A stretch of 64,000 nucleotides of DNA from Streptomyces fumigatiscleroticus (GTDB taxonomy: Bacteria; Actinomycetota; Actinomycetes; Streptomycetales; Streptomycetaceae): positions 62,001-126,000 of the forward strand of contig NZ_BMQF01000011.1 in assembly GCF_014647975.1 (NCBI RefSeq), written 5' to 3'. A program made the translations under genes and the position numbers. This document shows, piece after piece, positions 54,786 to 63,695 of the stretch. Positions within the stretch are counted from its first letter, which is position 1. Each line of letters opens with the position of its first letter. The notes beneath the pieces are model-generated. The model ran no database searches, was not told where the DNA came from, and was given only the letters and a program-made list of their open reading frames with translations.

Positions 54786-56984
54786 TCAGTCGCTGCCGCC
54801 CGACTTCTGGGTGAGGTCGTAGAAGGTGGCCGAACCGACCGTGACCTTCTTGAAGTTGGCCTCGACCCAGGAGGTGATCTGCGAGGAGGTGCCGCTGTCG
54901 CCGCCTCCCATGCCGCCGCCCATGCCGCCGCTCGCGATGAAGTAGTGGATCTTCCCTGCCGCCACGTACTTCTTGAACTGGGCCGGCGTGGGCGACGGGT
55001 CGGTGCCGTTGAAGCCGCCGATCGCCATCACCGGGTCACCGGTGGCCAGCTGGTAGCTGGCGGCGTTCTGGGCGCCGATCGCCGCGGCGGCCCAGGTGTA
55101 GTCGTCGGCGTCGGCCTCCAGCAGCTTCTTGGCCCGGGAGCTGACCTCGGCGCCGTTGAGCAGGCCGCCCATGCCGCCACCGCCGCCCATGCCGCCGCCT
55201 TCGCCGGTCTGACCGCCGGGGAAGCCGCCGCCGGGCCGGCCCTGGCCCTGGCCCTGGGTGTTCCCGTTGCCGTTCTGCTGGCCCTGGCCGCCGCCCGGGA
55301 AGCCGCCGTTGCCGCCGCCCGGGAAGCCGTTGCCGTTCTGCTGGCCCTGGCCGCCGCCCGGGAAACCGCCGCCGCCCATGCCGCCACGGCCGCCGCCACC
55401 GCCCGGGCCGCCGCCCGCCATCCCGGCGCCCGCGGGGCCCGCCGTGGGGAGGGAGCCGGTGTGCGCGGAGTCCACCGTGGACAGCGTGTACGCCGTCGGA
55501 CCGGCCAGCGCGGCCACGATGCTCAGGCCCGCCGCGGCGAGCGCGACCCGCCGGCCCACCCGGGTGACGAAGATCAGGCCGAGCGCGCCCACCAGGCCGC
55601 CGACCAGCACCGGCCACTTCAGCCAGGGCAGGTAGTCGGAGGTGCGGTTGAGCAGGACGTAGCCCCAGGCGACGGCCGCCACCACGGAGGCCGCCAGGGT
55701 GAGCGACGCCCAGGTGCGGGAGCGCTCCTCCCACAGGACCGTGGCGCCCATGCCGGTCACGGCGGCGATGTAGGGGGCCAGGGCGACCGTGTAGTACTGG
55801 TGGAAGATGCCCGCCATGTAGCTGAAGACGACCAGCGTCATCAGCAGCGAGCCGCCCCAGGCGAGGAACGAGCCCCGGGCGAGGTCGGTCCGCCCGGCCC
55901 TCCTCGTCAGCACCAGACCCGCCACCAGCAGGATCAGCGCGGCCGGCAGCAGCCAGGAGATCTGGCCGCCGATCTCGGAGTTGAACATCCGGTCCCAGCC
56001 GGTCTCGCCCCACTGGCCGCCGGTGCCGCCCGCGCCGCCGCCGCCGACGCTGCCGGTCTCCTCGCCGTTGATCCGGCCGAGACCGTTGTAGCCGAAGGTC
56101 AGCTCCAGGAAGGAGTTGTTCTGCGAGCCGCCGATGTAGGGCCGCGAGGAGGCGGGCCACAGCTCGACGATCGCGACCCACCAGCCGCCCGCGACGACCA
56201 TCGCGACGGCCGCCAGACCCAGCTGCGCGAAGCGCCTGCGCACCCTCACCGGCGCGCACACGGCGTAGACCACGGCGAGCGGCGGCAGGATCAGGAAGGC
56301 CTGGAGGGTCTTGGCCAGGAAGGCGAAGCCGACCGCGGTGCCCGCCCACAGGAGCCACTTGGTGCGGCCGTCCTCCAGGGCGCGGATCACGAAGTAGACG
56401 GTGAGCGCCATCAGCAGCGCCAGCAGCGCGTCCGGGTTGTTGAACCGGAACATCAGCGCCGCGACGGGGGTGAGCGCGAGCACGGCGCCCGCGATCAGGC
56501 CGGCCGCCGGGCTGAACCGGCGGCGCACCGCCGCGTACACGACGGCGACCGTGCCGACGCCCATCAGGACCTCGGGCACCAGGATGGCCCAGGAGCTGAG
56601 CCCGAAGATCCGGACCGACAGCTCCATCGGCCACAGGAACGCCGAGGGCTTGTCGACGGTGATGGCGTTGGCCGCGTCCAGCGAGCCGAAGAAGAACGCC
56701 TTCCAGGACCTGCTGCCCGCCTGGACGGCCGCCGAGTAGAAGGAGTTGGCGTAGCCGGAGGCGCTCAGGTTGTACAGGTACAGCAGGCCGGTGGCGAGCA
56801 GCAGCCCGAGGAAGGCCGGGCGCACCCGGCGGGGGTCCTCGGGGCGGCCCCGCCACAGCCGGCCGGCCAAGCCGGTCCGCGCCGGCGGTGCGGCGGGCTC
56901 CCGCGGGGGCGCCGTCGGGGGCGGGCCCCAGGTGCCGGGGTCGGTGACCTCCTGAGCGGCCGTCCGGTCGTCCTGCGTGGTCAT
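54786..56984 (-). CDS. ArnT/PMT-type membrane glycosyltransferase (GT39 family)
   Basis: Protein of 732 aa. About eleven membrane helices start at residue 53 (FLGLLLATGLLYLYNLSASGYANSFYSAAVQAG). The family Asp is in ALDAANAITVDKPS near 107. Between the last helices and a soluble C-terminal domain there is a Gly/Gln/Asn-rich low-complexity region with repeated GFPGGGQGQQNGN units (DNA repeats about 55190-55430). Enzymes of this type transfer a sugar from polyprenyl phosphate. The ATG overlaps the GtrB-GtrA stop (ATGA), and that partner should make the lipid-linked donor. Confidence 0.9.
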   Translation of the reverse strand: MTTQDDRTAAQEVTDPGTWGPPPTAPPREPAAPPARTGLAGRLWRGRPEDPRRVRPAFLGLLLATGLLYLYNLSASGYANSFYSAAVQAGSRSWKAFFFGSLDAANAITVDKPSAFLWPMELSVRIFGLSSWAILVPEVLMGVGTVAVVYAAVRRRFSPAAGLIAGAVLALTPVAALMFRFNNPDALLALLMALTVYFVIRALEDGRTKWLLWAGTAVGFAFLAKTLQAFLILPPLAVVYAVCAPVRVRRRFAQLGLAAVAMVVAGGWWVAIVELWPASSRPYIGGSQNNSFLELTFGYNGLGRINGEETGSVGGGGAGGTGGQWGETGWDRMFNSEIGGQISWLLPAALILLVAGLVLTRRAGRTDLARGSFLAWGGSLLMTLVVFSYMAGIFHQYYTVALAPYIAAVTGMGATVLWEERSRTWASLTLAASVVAAVAWGYVLLNRTSDYLPWLKWPVLVGGLVGALGLIFVTRVGRRVALAAAGLSIVAALAGPTAYTLSTVDSAHTGSLPTAGPAGAGMAGGGPGGGGGRGGMGGGGFPGGGQGQQNGNGFPGGGNGGFPGGGQGQQNGNGNTQGQGQGRPGGGFPGGQTGEGGGMGGGGGMGGLLNGAEVSSRAKKLLEADADDYTWAAAAIGAQNAASYQLATGDPVMAIGGFNGTDPSPTPAQFKKYVAAGKIHYFIASGGMGGGMGGGDSGTSSQITSWVEANFKKVTVGSATFYDLTQKSGGSD

Positions 56985-58561
56985 CGGGGATCCCTCGGGT
57001 CGGAGCCGGCCGGGCGCACCGGCGGCAGCTGCATGGTGGCGTCCCCGGTGTAACCGGTGTGCCCAGGTGCCGCCGGGAGCTGCGGCGGCGCGGACTGCGG
57101 CTGGTAGGTACCGGACTGGGGGGCGGGGTACGGCTGATGGGCGCCGGGCCGGGCGGGAGCGTACGGCTGCTGCGGTACGGAGTACGGCTGCTGCGCCGCG
57201 GGGTACGGCTGCTTCGGTACGGGGTACGGCTGTTGTGCCGTGGAGTACGGCTGCCGTGCCGTGGAGTACGCCGGCGCGGACGGGTGGTGCGCGGCCACGG
57301 CGGTCGACGGCTGCCCCTCCCCGCGCCGGTCCGGGAACACCCACGCCCGGAAGAGCAGGAAGCGCAGCACGGTGGCCGCGAGGTTGGCGGCGACGAGGAC
57401 CGCCAGCTCGGTGGAGTGCGCCGGGTCGGACGTCGCCGCGTTCAGGGCGGCGAGCGAGCCGCTGGTGAGGGCGAGGCCGATACCGAAGACGACCAGGCCC
57501 TGTGCCTGGTGCCGCATGGCGCCGCCGCGTCCGCGCACGCCGAAGGTCAGCCGCCGGTTGGCCGCGGTGTTGGCGACCGCCGAGACCAGCAGGGCCAGCG
57601 CGTTGGCGAGCTGGGAGCCGCCGAACTGCCGGAAGAGGCTGTAGAGCAGCAGGTAGAACAGGGTCGACAGGACCCCGACGACGGCGAACCCGACCAGCTG
57701 GCGGGCCAGGCCCTTGGGCACGTCCTCGATCTCGCGGTCGCGCGGGTCGTCGCCGAACGGCCGGGCCAGCCGGTCCAGCGGCAGCGAACCGGTGGCCAGC
57801 GCCTTGCCCACCCGCCAGACGCCCTTGAGGTCGTCGGTGGCCGTCTTGACGATGTGCACCGTGGAGTCCGGGTCGTCGACCCAGTCGACCGGCACCTCGT
57901 GGATGCGCAGCCCGGCCCGCTCGGCGAGCACCAGCATCTCGGTGTCGAAGAACCAGCCGGTGTCCTCCACCAGCGGCAGCAGCACCTGGGCGACGTCCCG
58001 GCGGATCGCCTTGAAACCGCACTGCGCGTCGGAGAACCGGGCCTGGAGGGAGCCGCGCAGGATGAGGTTGTAGGAGCGGGAGATGAACTCCCGCTTCGCG
58101 CCGCGCACCACGCGGGAGGTGCGGGCCAGCCGCGAGCCGATCGCGAGGTCGGAGTGGCCGGAGATCAGCGGGGCGACCAGCGGCAGCAGCGCGTTGAGGT
58201 CGGTGGACAGGTCCACGTCCATGTAGGCGAGGATCGGGGCGTCCGAGGCCGACCAGACGGTCCTGAGCGCCCGGCCGCGGCCCTTGAGCTCCAGCCGGAA
58301 GGACCGCACCTGCGCGAGCTCCGCCTCCAGCCGCGCGGCCACCTGGGGGGTGGTGTCCGTGGACGCGTTGTCCGCGACGGTGATGCGGAACGCGTACGGG
58401 AAGGTCCGCGTGAGGTGGTCGTGCAGTCTCAGGACGCACGGCCGGAGGTCCTTCTCCTCGTTGTAGACGGGGATCACTACGTCCAGGACAGGCGTACCGG
58501 CTCCTGCGGCCGGGAGGTGCTCCCGCGCCGGCAGGGTGCCGGGAGAAGAGTCGGTTCGCAT
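56981..58561 (-). CDS. GtrB-GtrA fusion: polyprenyl-phosphate glycosyltransferase with flippase-like domain
   Basis: Protein of 526 aa. The N-terminal GT2 domain (VLDVVIPVYNEEKDLRPCV, YMDVDLSTDLNALLPL with DxD, GSRL) resembles DPM1/GtrB, which loads a sugar on polyprenyl phosphate. Residues about 290-410 form four helices of a GtrA domain (RQLVGFAVVGVLSTLFYLLLY...). The C-terminal 90 residues are Pro/Tyr/Gln-rich with repeated QPYSTAQQPYPV-type units. Translationally coupled to the PMT-like gene. Together a plausible two-protein envelope glycosylation system. Confidence 0.9.
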   Translation of the reverse strand: MRTDSSPGTLPAREHLPAAGAGTPVLDVVIPVYNEEKDLRPCVLRLHDHLTRTFPYAFRITVADNASTDTTPQVAARLEAELAQVRSFRLELKGRGRALRTVWSASDAPILAYMDVDLSTDLNALLPLVAPLISGHSDLAIGSRLARTSRVVRGAKREFISRSYNLILRGSLQARFSDAQCGFKAIRRDVAQVLLPLVEDTGWFFDTEMLVLAERAGLRIHEVPVDWVDDPDSTVHIVKTATDDLKGVWRVGKALATGSLPLDRLARPFGDDPRDREIEDVPKGLARQLVGFAVVGVLSTLFYLLLYSLFRQFGGSQLANALALLVSAVANTAANRRLTFGVRGRGGAMRHQAQGLVVFGIGLALTSGSLAALNAATSDPAHSTELAVLVAANLAATVLRFLLFRAWVFPDRRGEGQPSTAVAAHHPSAPAYSTARQPYSTAQQPYPVPKQPYPAAQQPYSVPQQPYAPARPGAHQPYPAPQSGTYQPQSAPPQLPAAPGHTGYTGDATMQLPPVRPAGSDPRDPR

Positions 58562-58575
58562 GCGAACGACTGTCG

Positions 58576-60183
58576 TCAAGCCCCCTGTCGCACCCATGTG
58601 GTGGCACTGTGCTGTGCCTGTGAGTGCGATTGCCGGTTCGTTTCGGCGGTCACGGCCGGGCCAAGAGCCGGCAAATGCACCGTGAACACCGTCCTTCCGG
58701 GCATGCTGTCGACGGTGACGGCACCGCCGTGCGCGGTCGCCACGGCCTGCACGATGGCCAAGCCCAGGCCGGTCGAACCGGTGGAGCGGGAGCGTGCGGA
58801 GTCGCCGCGAGCAAACCGTTCGAAGACATGCGGAAGCAAATCCGGGGGAATTCCCTGACCGTTGTCCTCGACGTCCACGCACACCCACGGACCCCGTCGC
58901 TGCACCCGCGCGGTGACCGTCGTACCCGGCGGGGTGTGGTTGCGGGCGTTGCCCAGCAGGTTGACCAGGACCTGCTGGAGCCGGGCCGCGTCGGCGGCGA
59001 CCAGGGCCGGTTCCTCGGGCAGCTGAAGCCGCCAGAGGTGGTCCATCCCGGCCGCGCGGGCGTCGCTGACGGTGTCCACGACGAGCGGTACGAGGTCGGT
59101 CTGCTCGAACCGCAACGGCCGCCCGGCGTCGAGCCGCGCGAGCAGCAGCAGGTCCTCCACGAGCAGGGTCATCCGGCCCGCCTCGGACTCGATACGGCCC
59201 AGGGCGTGCCGGGTGTCGGGCCCCACCTGCTCCCGGCCGCGCCGGGTCAGCTCGGCGTACCCGCGGATGGAGGCGAGCGGGGTTCTGAGCTCGTGGCTGG
59301 CGTCCGCGACGAACTGCCGTACCCGCATCTCGCTCTCCTGGCGGGCGTGCAGCGCTCCGTGGACGTGGTCCAGCATCCGGTTGAGCGCGGCGCCCACCCG
59401 GCCGACCTCGGTGTGCGGGTCGCACTCGGACTCCGGGACCCGCTCGGTGAGGTTGACCTCGCCGGAGTGCAGGGGGAGTTCGGAGACGCGGGTGGCGGTG
59501 GCGGCGACCTTGCGCAGGGGGCGGGTGGCGACGCCGACCAGCACATACGCGGCGATACCGGCCGCCACCAGACCGGCGGCGGTGACGCTGACCTCGACGA
59601 TGATCAGGGTGCTGATGGTGCTGTCGGTGTCCTTGGTCGGGACGGCCACGTAGTAGCTGCCGTTGCCGCCGCTCGTGTACGCCACGCGGTACTCGCCCAG
59701 ACCGGGGATCTCCACGGTGTGGAAGCGGTCGTCCTGGACCACGGAGCCCAGCGTCTTGATCTGGGCGGAGCTGAGCGGCACGCCGCCCAGCTGGGTGACG
59801 TTGTTGTCGTCCTTGGCCTTCTTGCCGACCTTGGCGTCGGTGATGACGCCGTTCTTGACCTGCGCCGCGATGGTGCCCGGCGGCTGCGGTCCCCGGGTCA
59901 CGAAGTCCTCGAGGTCGGTCTCCTTGCCCTGCGCCTGGGGCAGACCACCGTCGTCCTTGTGCTCGCCGGGCAGCGGGAAGCCCCCGGCGGCCCGGGCCGC
60001 GACCTCCCGCAGCTGCGCGTCGAGCTGGTCGTACAGATGCGACCGCAGCGCGAGTGTCGTCACGGAGCCGATCACCGCGCAGACCACGGCGATCAGCACC
60101 ATCGACGCGACGACGAGCCGCGTCCGCAGGGTGCGCGGCTTGCCTGCTCGCTGCTGCGTACGCGGCCGTCGTCGCCGGGTCAT
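58576..60183 (-). CDS. Sensor histidine kinase
   Basis: Protein of 535 aa. Two membrane helices (VVASMVLIAVVCAVIGSVTTLAL and IIVEVSVTAAGLVAAGIAAYVL) flank an extracytoplasmic sensor of about 140 residues. HAMP, then H-box FVADASHELRTPLASIRGYAEL near 285, N-box NLLGNARNHTPP, G1 VEDNGQGIPP, and G2 GSTGLGLAIVQAVATAHGG. It resembles MprB-type kinases. The ATG overlaps the regulator stop (ATGA). Confidence 0.93.
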   Translation of the reverse strand: MTRRRRPRTQQRAGKPRTLRTRLVVASMVLIAVVCAVIGSVTTLALRSHLYDQLDAQLREVAARAAGGFPLPGEHKDDGGLPQAQGKETDLEDFVTRGPQPPGTIAAQVKNGVITDAKVGKKAKDDNNVTQLGGVPLSSAQIKTLGSVVQDDRFHTVEIPGLGEYRVAYTSGGNGSYYVAVPTKDTDSTISTLIIVEVSVTAAGLVAAGIAAYVLVGVATRPLRKVAATATRVSELPLHSGEVNLTERVPESECDPHTEVGRVGAALNRMLDHVHGALHARQESEMRVRQFVADASHELRTPLASIRGYAELTRRGREQVGPDTRHALGRIESEAGRMTLLVEDLLLLARLDAGRPLRFEQTDLVPLVVDTVSDARAAGMDHLWRLQLPEEPALVAADAARLQQVLVNLLGNARNHTPPGTTVTARVQRRGPWVCVDVEDNGQGIPPDLLPHVFERFARGDSARSRSTGSTGLGLAIVQAVATAHGGAVTVDSMPGRTVFTVHLPALGPAVTAETNRQSHSQAQHSATTWVRQGA

Positions 60184-60920
60184 GACACCGCGGGCTTGAT
60201 CAGGTAACCGGCGCCGCGCCGGGTGTGGATCATCGGCTCACGGCCGGCGTCGATCTTCCGGCGCAGATAGGAGATGTACAGCTCGACGACGTTGGCCTGG
60301 CCGCCGAAGTCGTAGGACCACACCCGGTCGAGGATCTGCGCCTTGCTGAGCACGCGCCGCGGATTGCGCATCAAAAAGCGCAGCAGCTCGAACTCGGTGG
60401 CGGTCAGATGGATGCTCTCGCCGGCCCGGGTGACCTCGTGGCTGTCCTCGTCCAGGGTGAGGTCGCCGACGACCAGCACGGAGTCGGAGCGGCGGTCGGC
60501 GGCGCCGGAACGGCGGATCAGCCCGCGCAGCCGGGCCACGACCTCCTCCAGGCTGAACGGCTTGGTGACGTAGTCGTCGCCGCCGGCCGTGAGCCCGGCG
60601 ATACGGTCCTCGACGGCGTCCTTGGCGGTGAGGAAGAGGACGGGCACGTCGGGCAGCTCGCGGCGCAGCCGCCCCAGAACGGTCAGTCCGTCCATGTCGG
60701 GCAGCATCATGTCCAGGACGACGGCATCGGGACGGAACTCGCGGGCGGTCTGGATCGCGCCCTGTCCGTCGCCGGCGCTGCGGATCTGCCAGCCCTCGTA
60801 GCGCAGGGCCATGGAGAGCAGTTCGGTGATCGACAGCTCGTCGTCCACAACAAGCACCCGGACGGGGCTCCCGTCCGGCCTCAGCAGTTCGGTGCGCCCC
60901 TGGGGCGAGGTCGTGGTCAT
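60180..60920 (-). CDS. OmpR-family response regulator
   Basis: Product of 246 aa from ATG 60920. Receiver domain: VVDDELSITELL with the acid pocket, phosphoacceptor DMMLPDMDG near residue 72, FLTAKD and KPFSLEEV. Winged helix in the C-terminus (LTATEFELLRFLMRNPRRVLSKAQILDRVWSYDFGGQANVVELYISYLRRKI). Directly upstream of and coupled to the kinase; the glycosyltransferase operon follows on the same strand. Confidence 0.93.
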   Translation of the reverse strand: MTTTSPQGRTELLRPDGSPVRVLVVDDELSITELLSMALRYEGWQIRSAGDGQGAIQTAREFRPDAVVLDMMLPDMDGLTVLGRLRRELPDVPVLFLTAKDAVEDRIAGLTAGGDDYVTKPFSLEEVVARLRGLIRRSGAADRRSDSVLVVGDLTLDEDSHEVTRAGESIHLTATEFELLRFLMRNPRRVLSKAQILDRVWSYDFGGQANVVELYISYLRRKIDAGREPMIHTRRGAGYLIKPAVS

Positions 60921-61060
60921 GATGGACACGATGACGAGGCGCTCTGAGAGCACGCTTTCGTCAACCTGTGATTTCTCTGAGAAACCCACAGGCACCTCTC
61001 AGGCACCATCTGGGAGAGCCGCCCGGGGCAGCGCACGGGTGCCCGCGCGGCAGGCGGACG

Positions 61061-62092
61061 TCACCCGTCGTGGCTCGGGGCCCGCCCCGGCCCGAAGAGC
61101 CGCGCCGCGTTGCCGTGGCACACGTCCCGCAGCCAGGCGTCGCCCAGTTCCAGCCGTTCCAGCGCGCGCAGCTGGTGGACGTACGGGTACGGGATGTTGG
61201 GGAAGTCCGACCCGAACAGGATCCGGTCGCCCAGGCCGGCCAGCCGGGGCAGGGCCCGCCGCGGGAACGGCGCGAGACGCTCGCCGAAGTCGGTGAACGC
61301 CATGGTCGTGTCCAGCCGCACCTCGCCGTACCGCTCGGCGAGGTCCAGGAAGTCCTCGTACTCGGGCATGCCGAGATGGGCGACGACCAGCCGCAGCCGG
61401 GGGTGGCGGGCCAGCACCCGGGCGACCGGCCCGGGCCCGGTGTGCTCGCCGGGCGCGGGTCCGGATCCGCAGTGGATCACCACCGGTGTCCCGGTCTCGG
61501 CCAGCAGCCCCCAGGCGCCGTCGAGCAGCGGGTCCGCCGGGTCGTACGCCCCCACCTGCACATGCGCCTTGAAGACGCGCGCCCCCGCCTCGACGGCCTC
61601 GCGGACATAGGTCTCGACGCCCGGCTCGGGGAAGAGCGTGGCGGTGTGCAGGCAGTCGGGCGTACGGCGGGCGAAGCCCACGGCCCAGTCGTTCAGCCAC
61701 CGGGCCATCCCCGGCTTGTGCGGGTAGAGCATGGCCGTGAACGCGCGGACCCCGAACCGCCGCAGCAGCGCGGTCCGTTCGTCCTCCTCGTGCCGGTAGG
61801 TGATCGGCCACTCGATCCCGCCGGTGAGCGGGCCGAGCGCGTCGAAGTAGCCCCAGACCTTTCTCAGCACGCGCTCGGGCATGAAGTGGGTGTGCACGTC
61901 GACGAGCCCGGGCAGCCCCAGCCCCTCCCAGAAGCGCCGCACTTCGCCGGCTTCCCGCATGGCGGCGCCCGCCGGGCCCGCCGGGTCGCCACCGGACACG
62001 CCGGGCACACCGGATACACCGGATACACCGGATACACCGGATACACCGGACAGGCCGGACACAGAACCGGGGACGGAGCGGTGATCACTCAT
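61061..62092 (-). CDS. Amidohydrolase-2 family protein with SGV repeat
   Basis: Product of 343 aa from ATG 62092. The N-terminal 40 residues contain repeated SGV triplets (VSGLSGVSGVSGVSGV) encoded by a 9-bp tandem repeat at 62006-62050, so MREAGEV near 62 may be the functional start. The barrel begins with DVHTHFMPE (metal-binding HxH near residue 66), then VVIHCGSG, VVAHLGMPEYEDF and GSDFPNIPYP near 285. Probably a decarboxylase- or hydrolase-type enzyme of the ACMSD group. Confidence 0.88.
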   Translation of the reverse strand: MSDHRSVPGSVSGLSGVSGVSGVSGVSGVPGVSGGDPAGPAGAAMREAGEVRRFWEGLGLPGLVDVHTHFMPERVLRKVWGYFDALGPLTGGIEWPITYRHEEDERTALLRRFGVRAFTAMLYPHKPGMARWLNDWAVGFARRTPDCLHTATLFPEPGVETYVREAVEAGARVFKAHVQVGAYDPADPLLDGAWGLLAETGTPVVIHCGSGPAPGEHTGPGPVARVLARHPRLRLVVAHLGMPEYEDFLDLAERYGEVRLDTTMAFTDFGERLAPFPRRALPRLAGLGDRILFGSDFPNIPYPYVHQLRALERLELGDAWLRDVCHGNAARLFGPGRAPSHDG

Positions 62093-62228
62093 GCCCTCCA
62101 CCATCGATCCCGCCCCGCCCGGCGTCCACCGCCCTGCACCCACCGCCCGGCGACCACCGCCCGATCTCCGCAGCTCTGCACCCACCGCCCGGCCTCCGCC
62201 GTCCCGCCGAGACGGCCGGTACCCCGGC

Positions 62229-63104
62229 TCAGAACAACTCGTCCTGCACCCCTGCCACCCCCTCGAACCCCCGCACCGGCACCTCGAACCGCTCACCGTC
62301 CCCGGCCGGCACCAGCTCCCAGCCGCTCATCAGCCGCGTGTCGAGCACGACCACCCCGCTGCCGGTGGCCAGATGGAGATCCGGCCCCGCGGCAGCCACC
62401 AGCTCCCCGCTCACCGCACCCCCGGCGACCAGCTCCGTCACCTCCCCGACGGCAGCCGAGCCGGCCGCGAGCCCGAAGACCGCCACATGGTCCACCGGCC
62501 GGAACGGCTCGGGCACGAGCGACTCGGGCCAGTCACCGAGCGCCACCGCCCGGGCATGCAGCTCCGCGATCTCGGCCGACCGCTCCGCCTGCGACCGGGG
62601 CAGCGCCGCCCGCACCGCTCTCTTGTCGGCGTACGGAACCCTGTCGGGAACCCGGAGGGCGGCGCGCAGCAGCTCCTCGGTGCGCCGCGCCGCCATCAGC
62701 GGCCCGTGGCCCAGCCAGCTGAAACAGACCGCCCCCTGTTCCAGCAGCCGCGCCGGTCCCCGTTCGTATGCGGTGATCCCGGCCTTGACCATGCCGGGCC
62801 CGAACCACGCCAGATACACGCGGTAGGTCCGCGGATCGTCCGCGAGCGTGTCGGCGGCCACGGAGTGCGCCCGGTCCAGCCGCGCGCACTCCTCGCACCG
62901 CGCCCCCGTGCTCCGCCCCGGCACCGCGGCCCGTACCGGACACGCATGCCCACGCGCTCCCACACATGTCCGCACGCCCCCTTCCGCGACGCCGAACGCC
63001 ACCCGTTTCCCCCAGGTCAGCGCGGAGCGCCGCCCGCCGTCCCAGACCAGCACGGGGCCCCGTGCGGACCACCGCAGCCCCGAACATCTCCACGCCTGTG
63101 CCAT
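62229..63104 (-). CDS. DUF2797 protein
   Basis: Product of 291 aa. The N-terminal 80 residues carry a Cys cluster (RTCVGARGHACPVRAAVPGRSTGARCEECARLDRAH) that should bind zinc. The following core (TYRVYLAWFGPGMVKAGITAYERGPARLLEQGAVCFSWLGHGPL) is typical of DUF2797. Function unknown; a nuclease relation (GIY-YIG-like) has been suggested for the family. Confidence 0.85.
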   Translation of the reverse strand: MAQAWRCSGLRWSARGPVLVWDGGRRSALTWGKRVAFGVAEGGVRTCVGARGHACPVRAAVPGRSTGARCEECARLDRAHSVAADTLADDPRTYRVYLAWFGPGMVKAGITAYERGPARLLEQGAVCFSWLGHGPLMAARRTEELLRAALRVPDRVPYADKRAVRAALPRSQAERSAEIAELHARAVALGDWPESLVPEPFRPVDHVAVFGLAAGSAAVGEVTELVAGGAVSGELVAAAGPDLHLATGSGVVVLDTRLMSGWELVPAGDGERFEVPVRGFEGVAGVQDELF

Positions 63105-63150
63105 CTCTGACGAGCGTAGAAGCCCCCACTGACAACGGCCGCCCCAACGC

Positions 63151-63183
63151 CGAAGGCCCCCGGATCATCTCCGGGGGCCTTCG
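63151..63183. terminator. Terminator beside tRNA-Arg
   Basis: 14-bp perfect stem (63151-63164 and 63170-63183). In the minus direction it follows the tRNA-Arg 3' end by 7 bp. Confidence 0.82.
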
Positions 63184-63190
63184 CTCTGTG

Positions 63191-63232
63191 TGCACTCGGC
63201 AGGATTCGAACCTGCAACCTTCTGATCCGTAG
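63191..63232 (-). pseudogene. 3' fragment of tRNA-Arg(ACG): attachment site of a third element
   Basis: On the minus strand the anticodon loop CTACGGA, the 3' anticodon stem TCAGA, variable loop, T arm GCAGGTTCGAATCCTGC and acceptor 3' strand CGAGTGCA are present. The 5' side is replaced by unrelated sequence from 63233. The cut falls exactly at the anticodon loop, as for tRNA-integrating phages and elements. The complete tRNA should lie beyond the window, at the far end of the element. Confidence 0.85.
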
Positions 63233-63655
63233 GATCGGGCAAGCTACGGGGCCGCCGCCTCGCCGCCAGCCGATCCCATCGCTGACGGTCGTGATCGTCA
63301 GTCTCTGTGTGCCGTCGTTGCCGTCAGCGTTGCCGTCATCTCAGCTCGGGTATGGCTGGTTCCCCCTCAGGCAGTGCCCCGGCATGACGTCTGGGAGAGA
63401 CGAGTTCGGTGCATGGGGTACGTCGCGCCTGAGCTCTCCGCGCCGATCCCCCAAACGGATCGTGCTACACTGGTGTTCGAACAGAGGCAGGCTGCGGGCT
63501 TGGCGGTTCACAACCGCATGTCTCACGAAAAGCGCGGAGATTCGGGTGCAAATCCCGGCGTCCATCATGGATCGTAGCTCAAGTAGTAGAGCCCCGCTCC
63601 TTTACATGCATAACGCACACAAAAGACACTTACACGCATAAATATACGATCAGAA
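63233..63655. other. Left end of third element: arm repeats and tRNA-like segments
   Basis: Three TGCCGTC repeats (63310, 63319, 63331; two within GTTGCCGTCA units) resemble integrase arm sites. Further right, GCGGTTCACAACCGC (63504) and CGGGTGCAAATCCCG (63543) look like anticodon-arm and T-arm pieces. GATCGTAGCTCAAGTAGTAGAGC (by position 63570-63592) has a perfect D-arm, and ACGATC at 63646 could pair with its first bases. No complete canonical tRNA can be drawn. Composition is AT-richer than the chromosome. Confidence 0.45.
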
Positions 63656-63690
63656 ATTGGCGTCACTCCCTCAGGGGAGGGGCGCCAATT
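63655..63690. terminator. Hairpin terminator in third element
   Basis: AATTGGCG...CGCCAATT arms around an inner CCCTCAGGGGAGGG hairpin, followed by TCTCTTTT on the plus strand. It stops the plus-strand tRNA-like transcript and, in the other direction, the partial gene at 63696. Confidence 0.75.
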
Positions 63691-63695
63691 CTCTT

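Noticed and set aside
54714..57053. 779-codon plus-strand frame
   Set aside because: Antisense to the PMT-like gene; no domain recognisable and repetitive Gly/Arg/Ala content.
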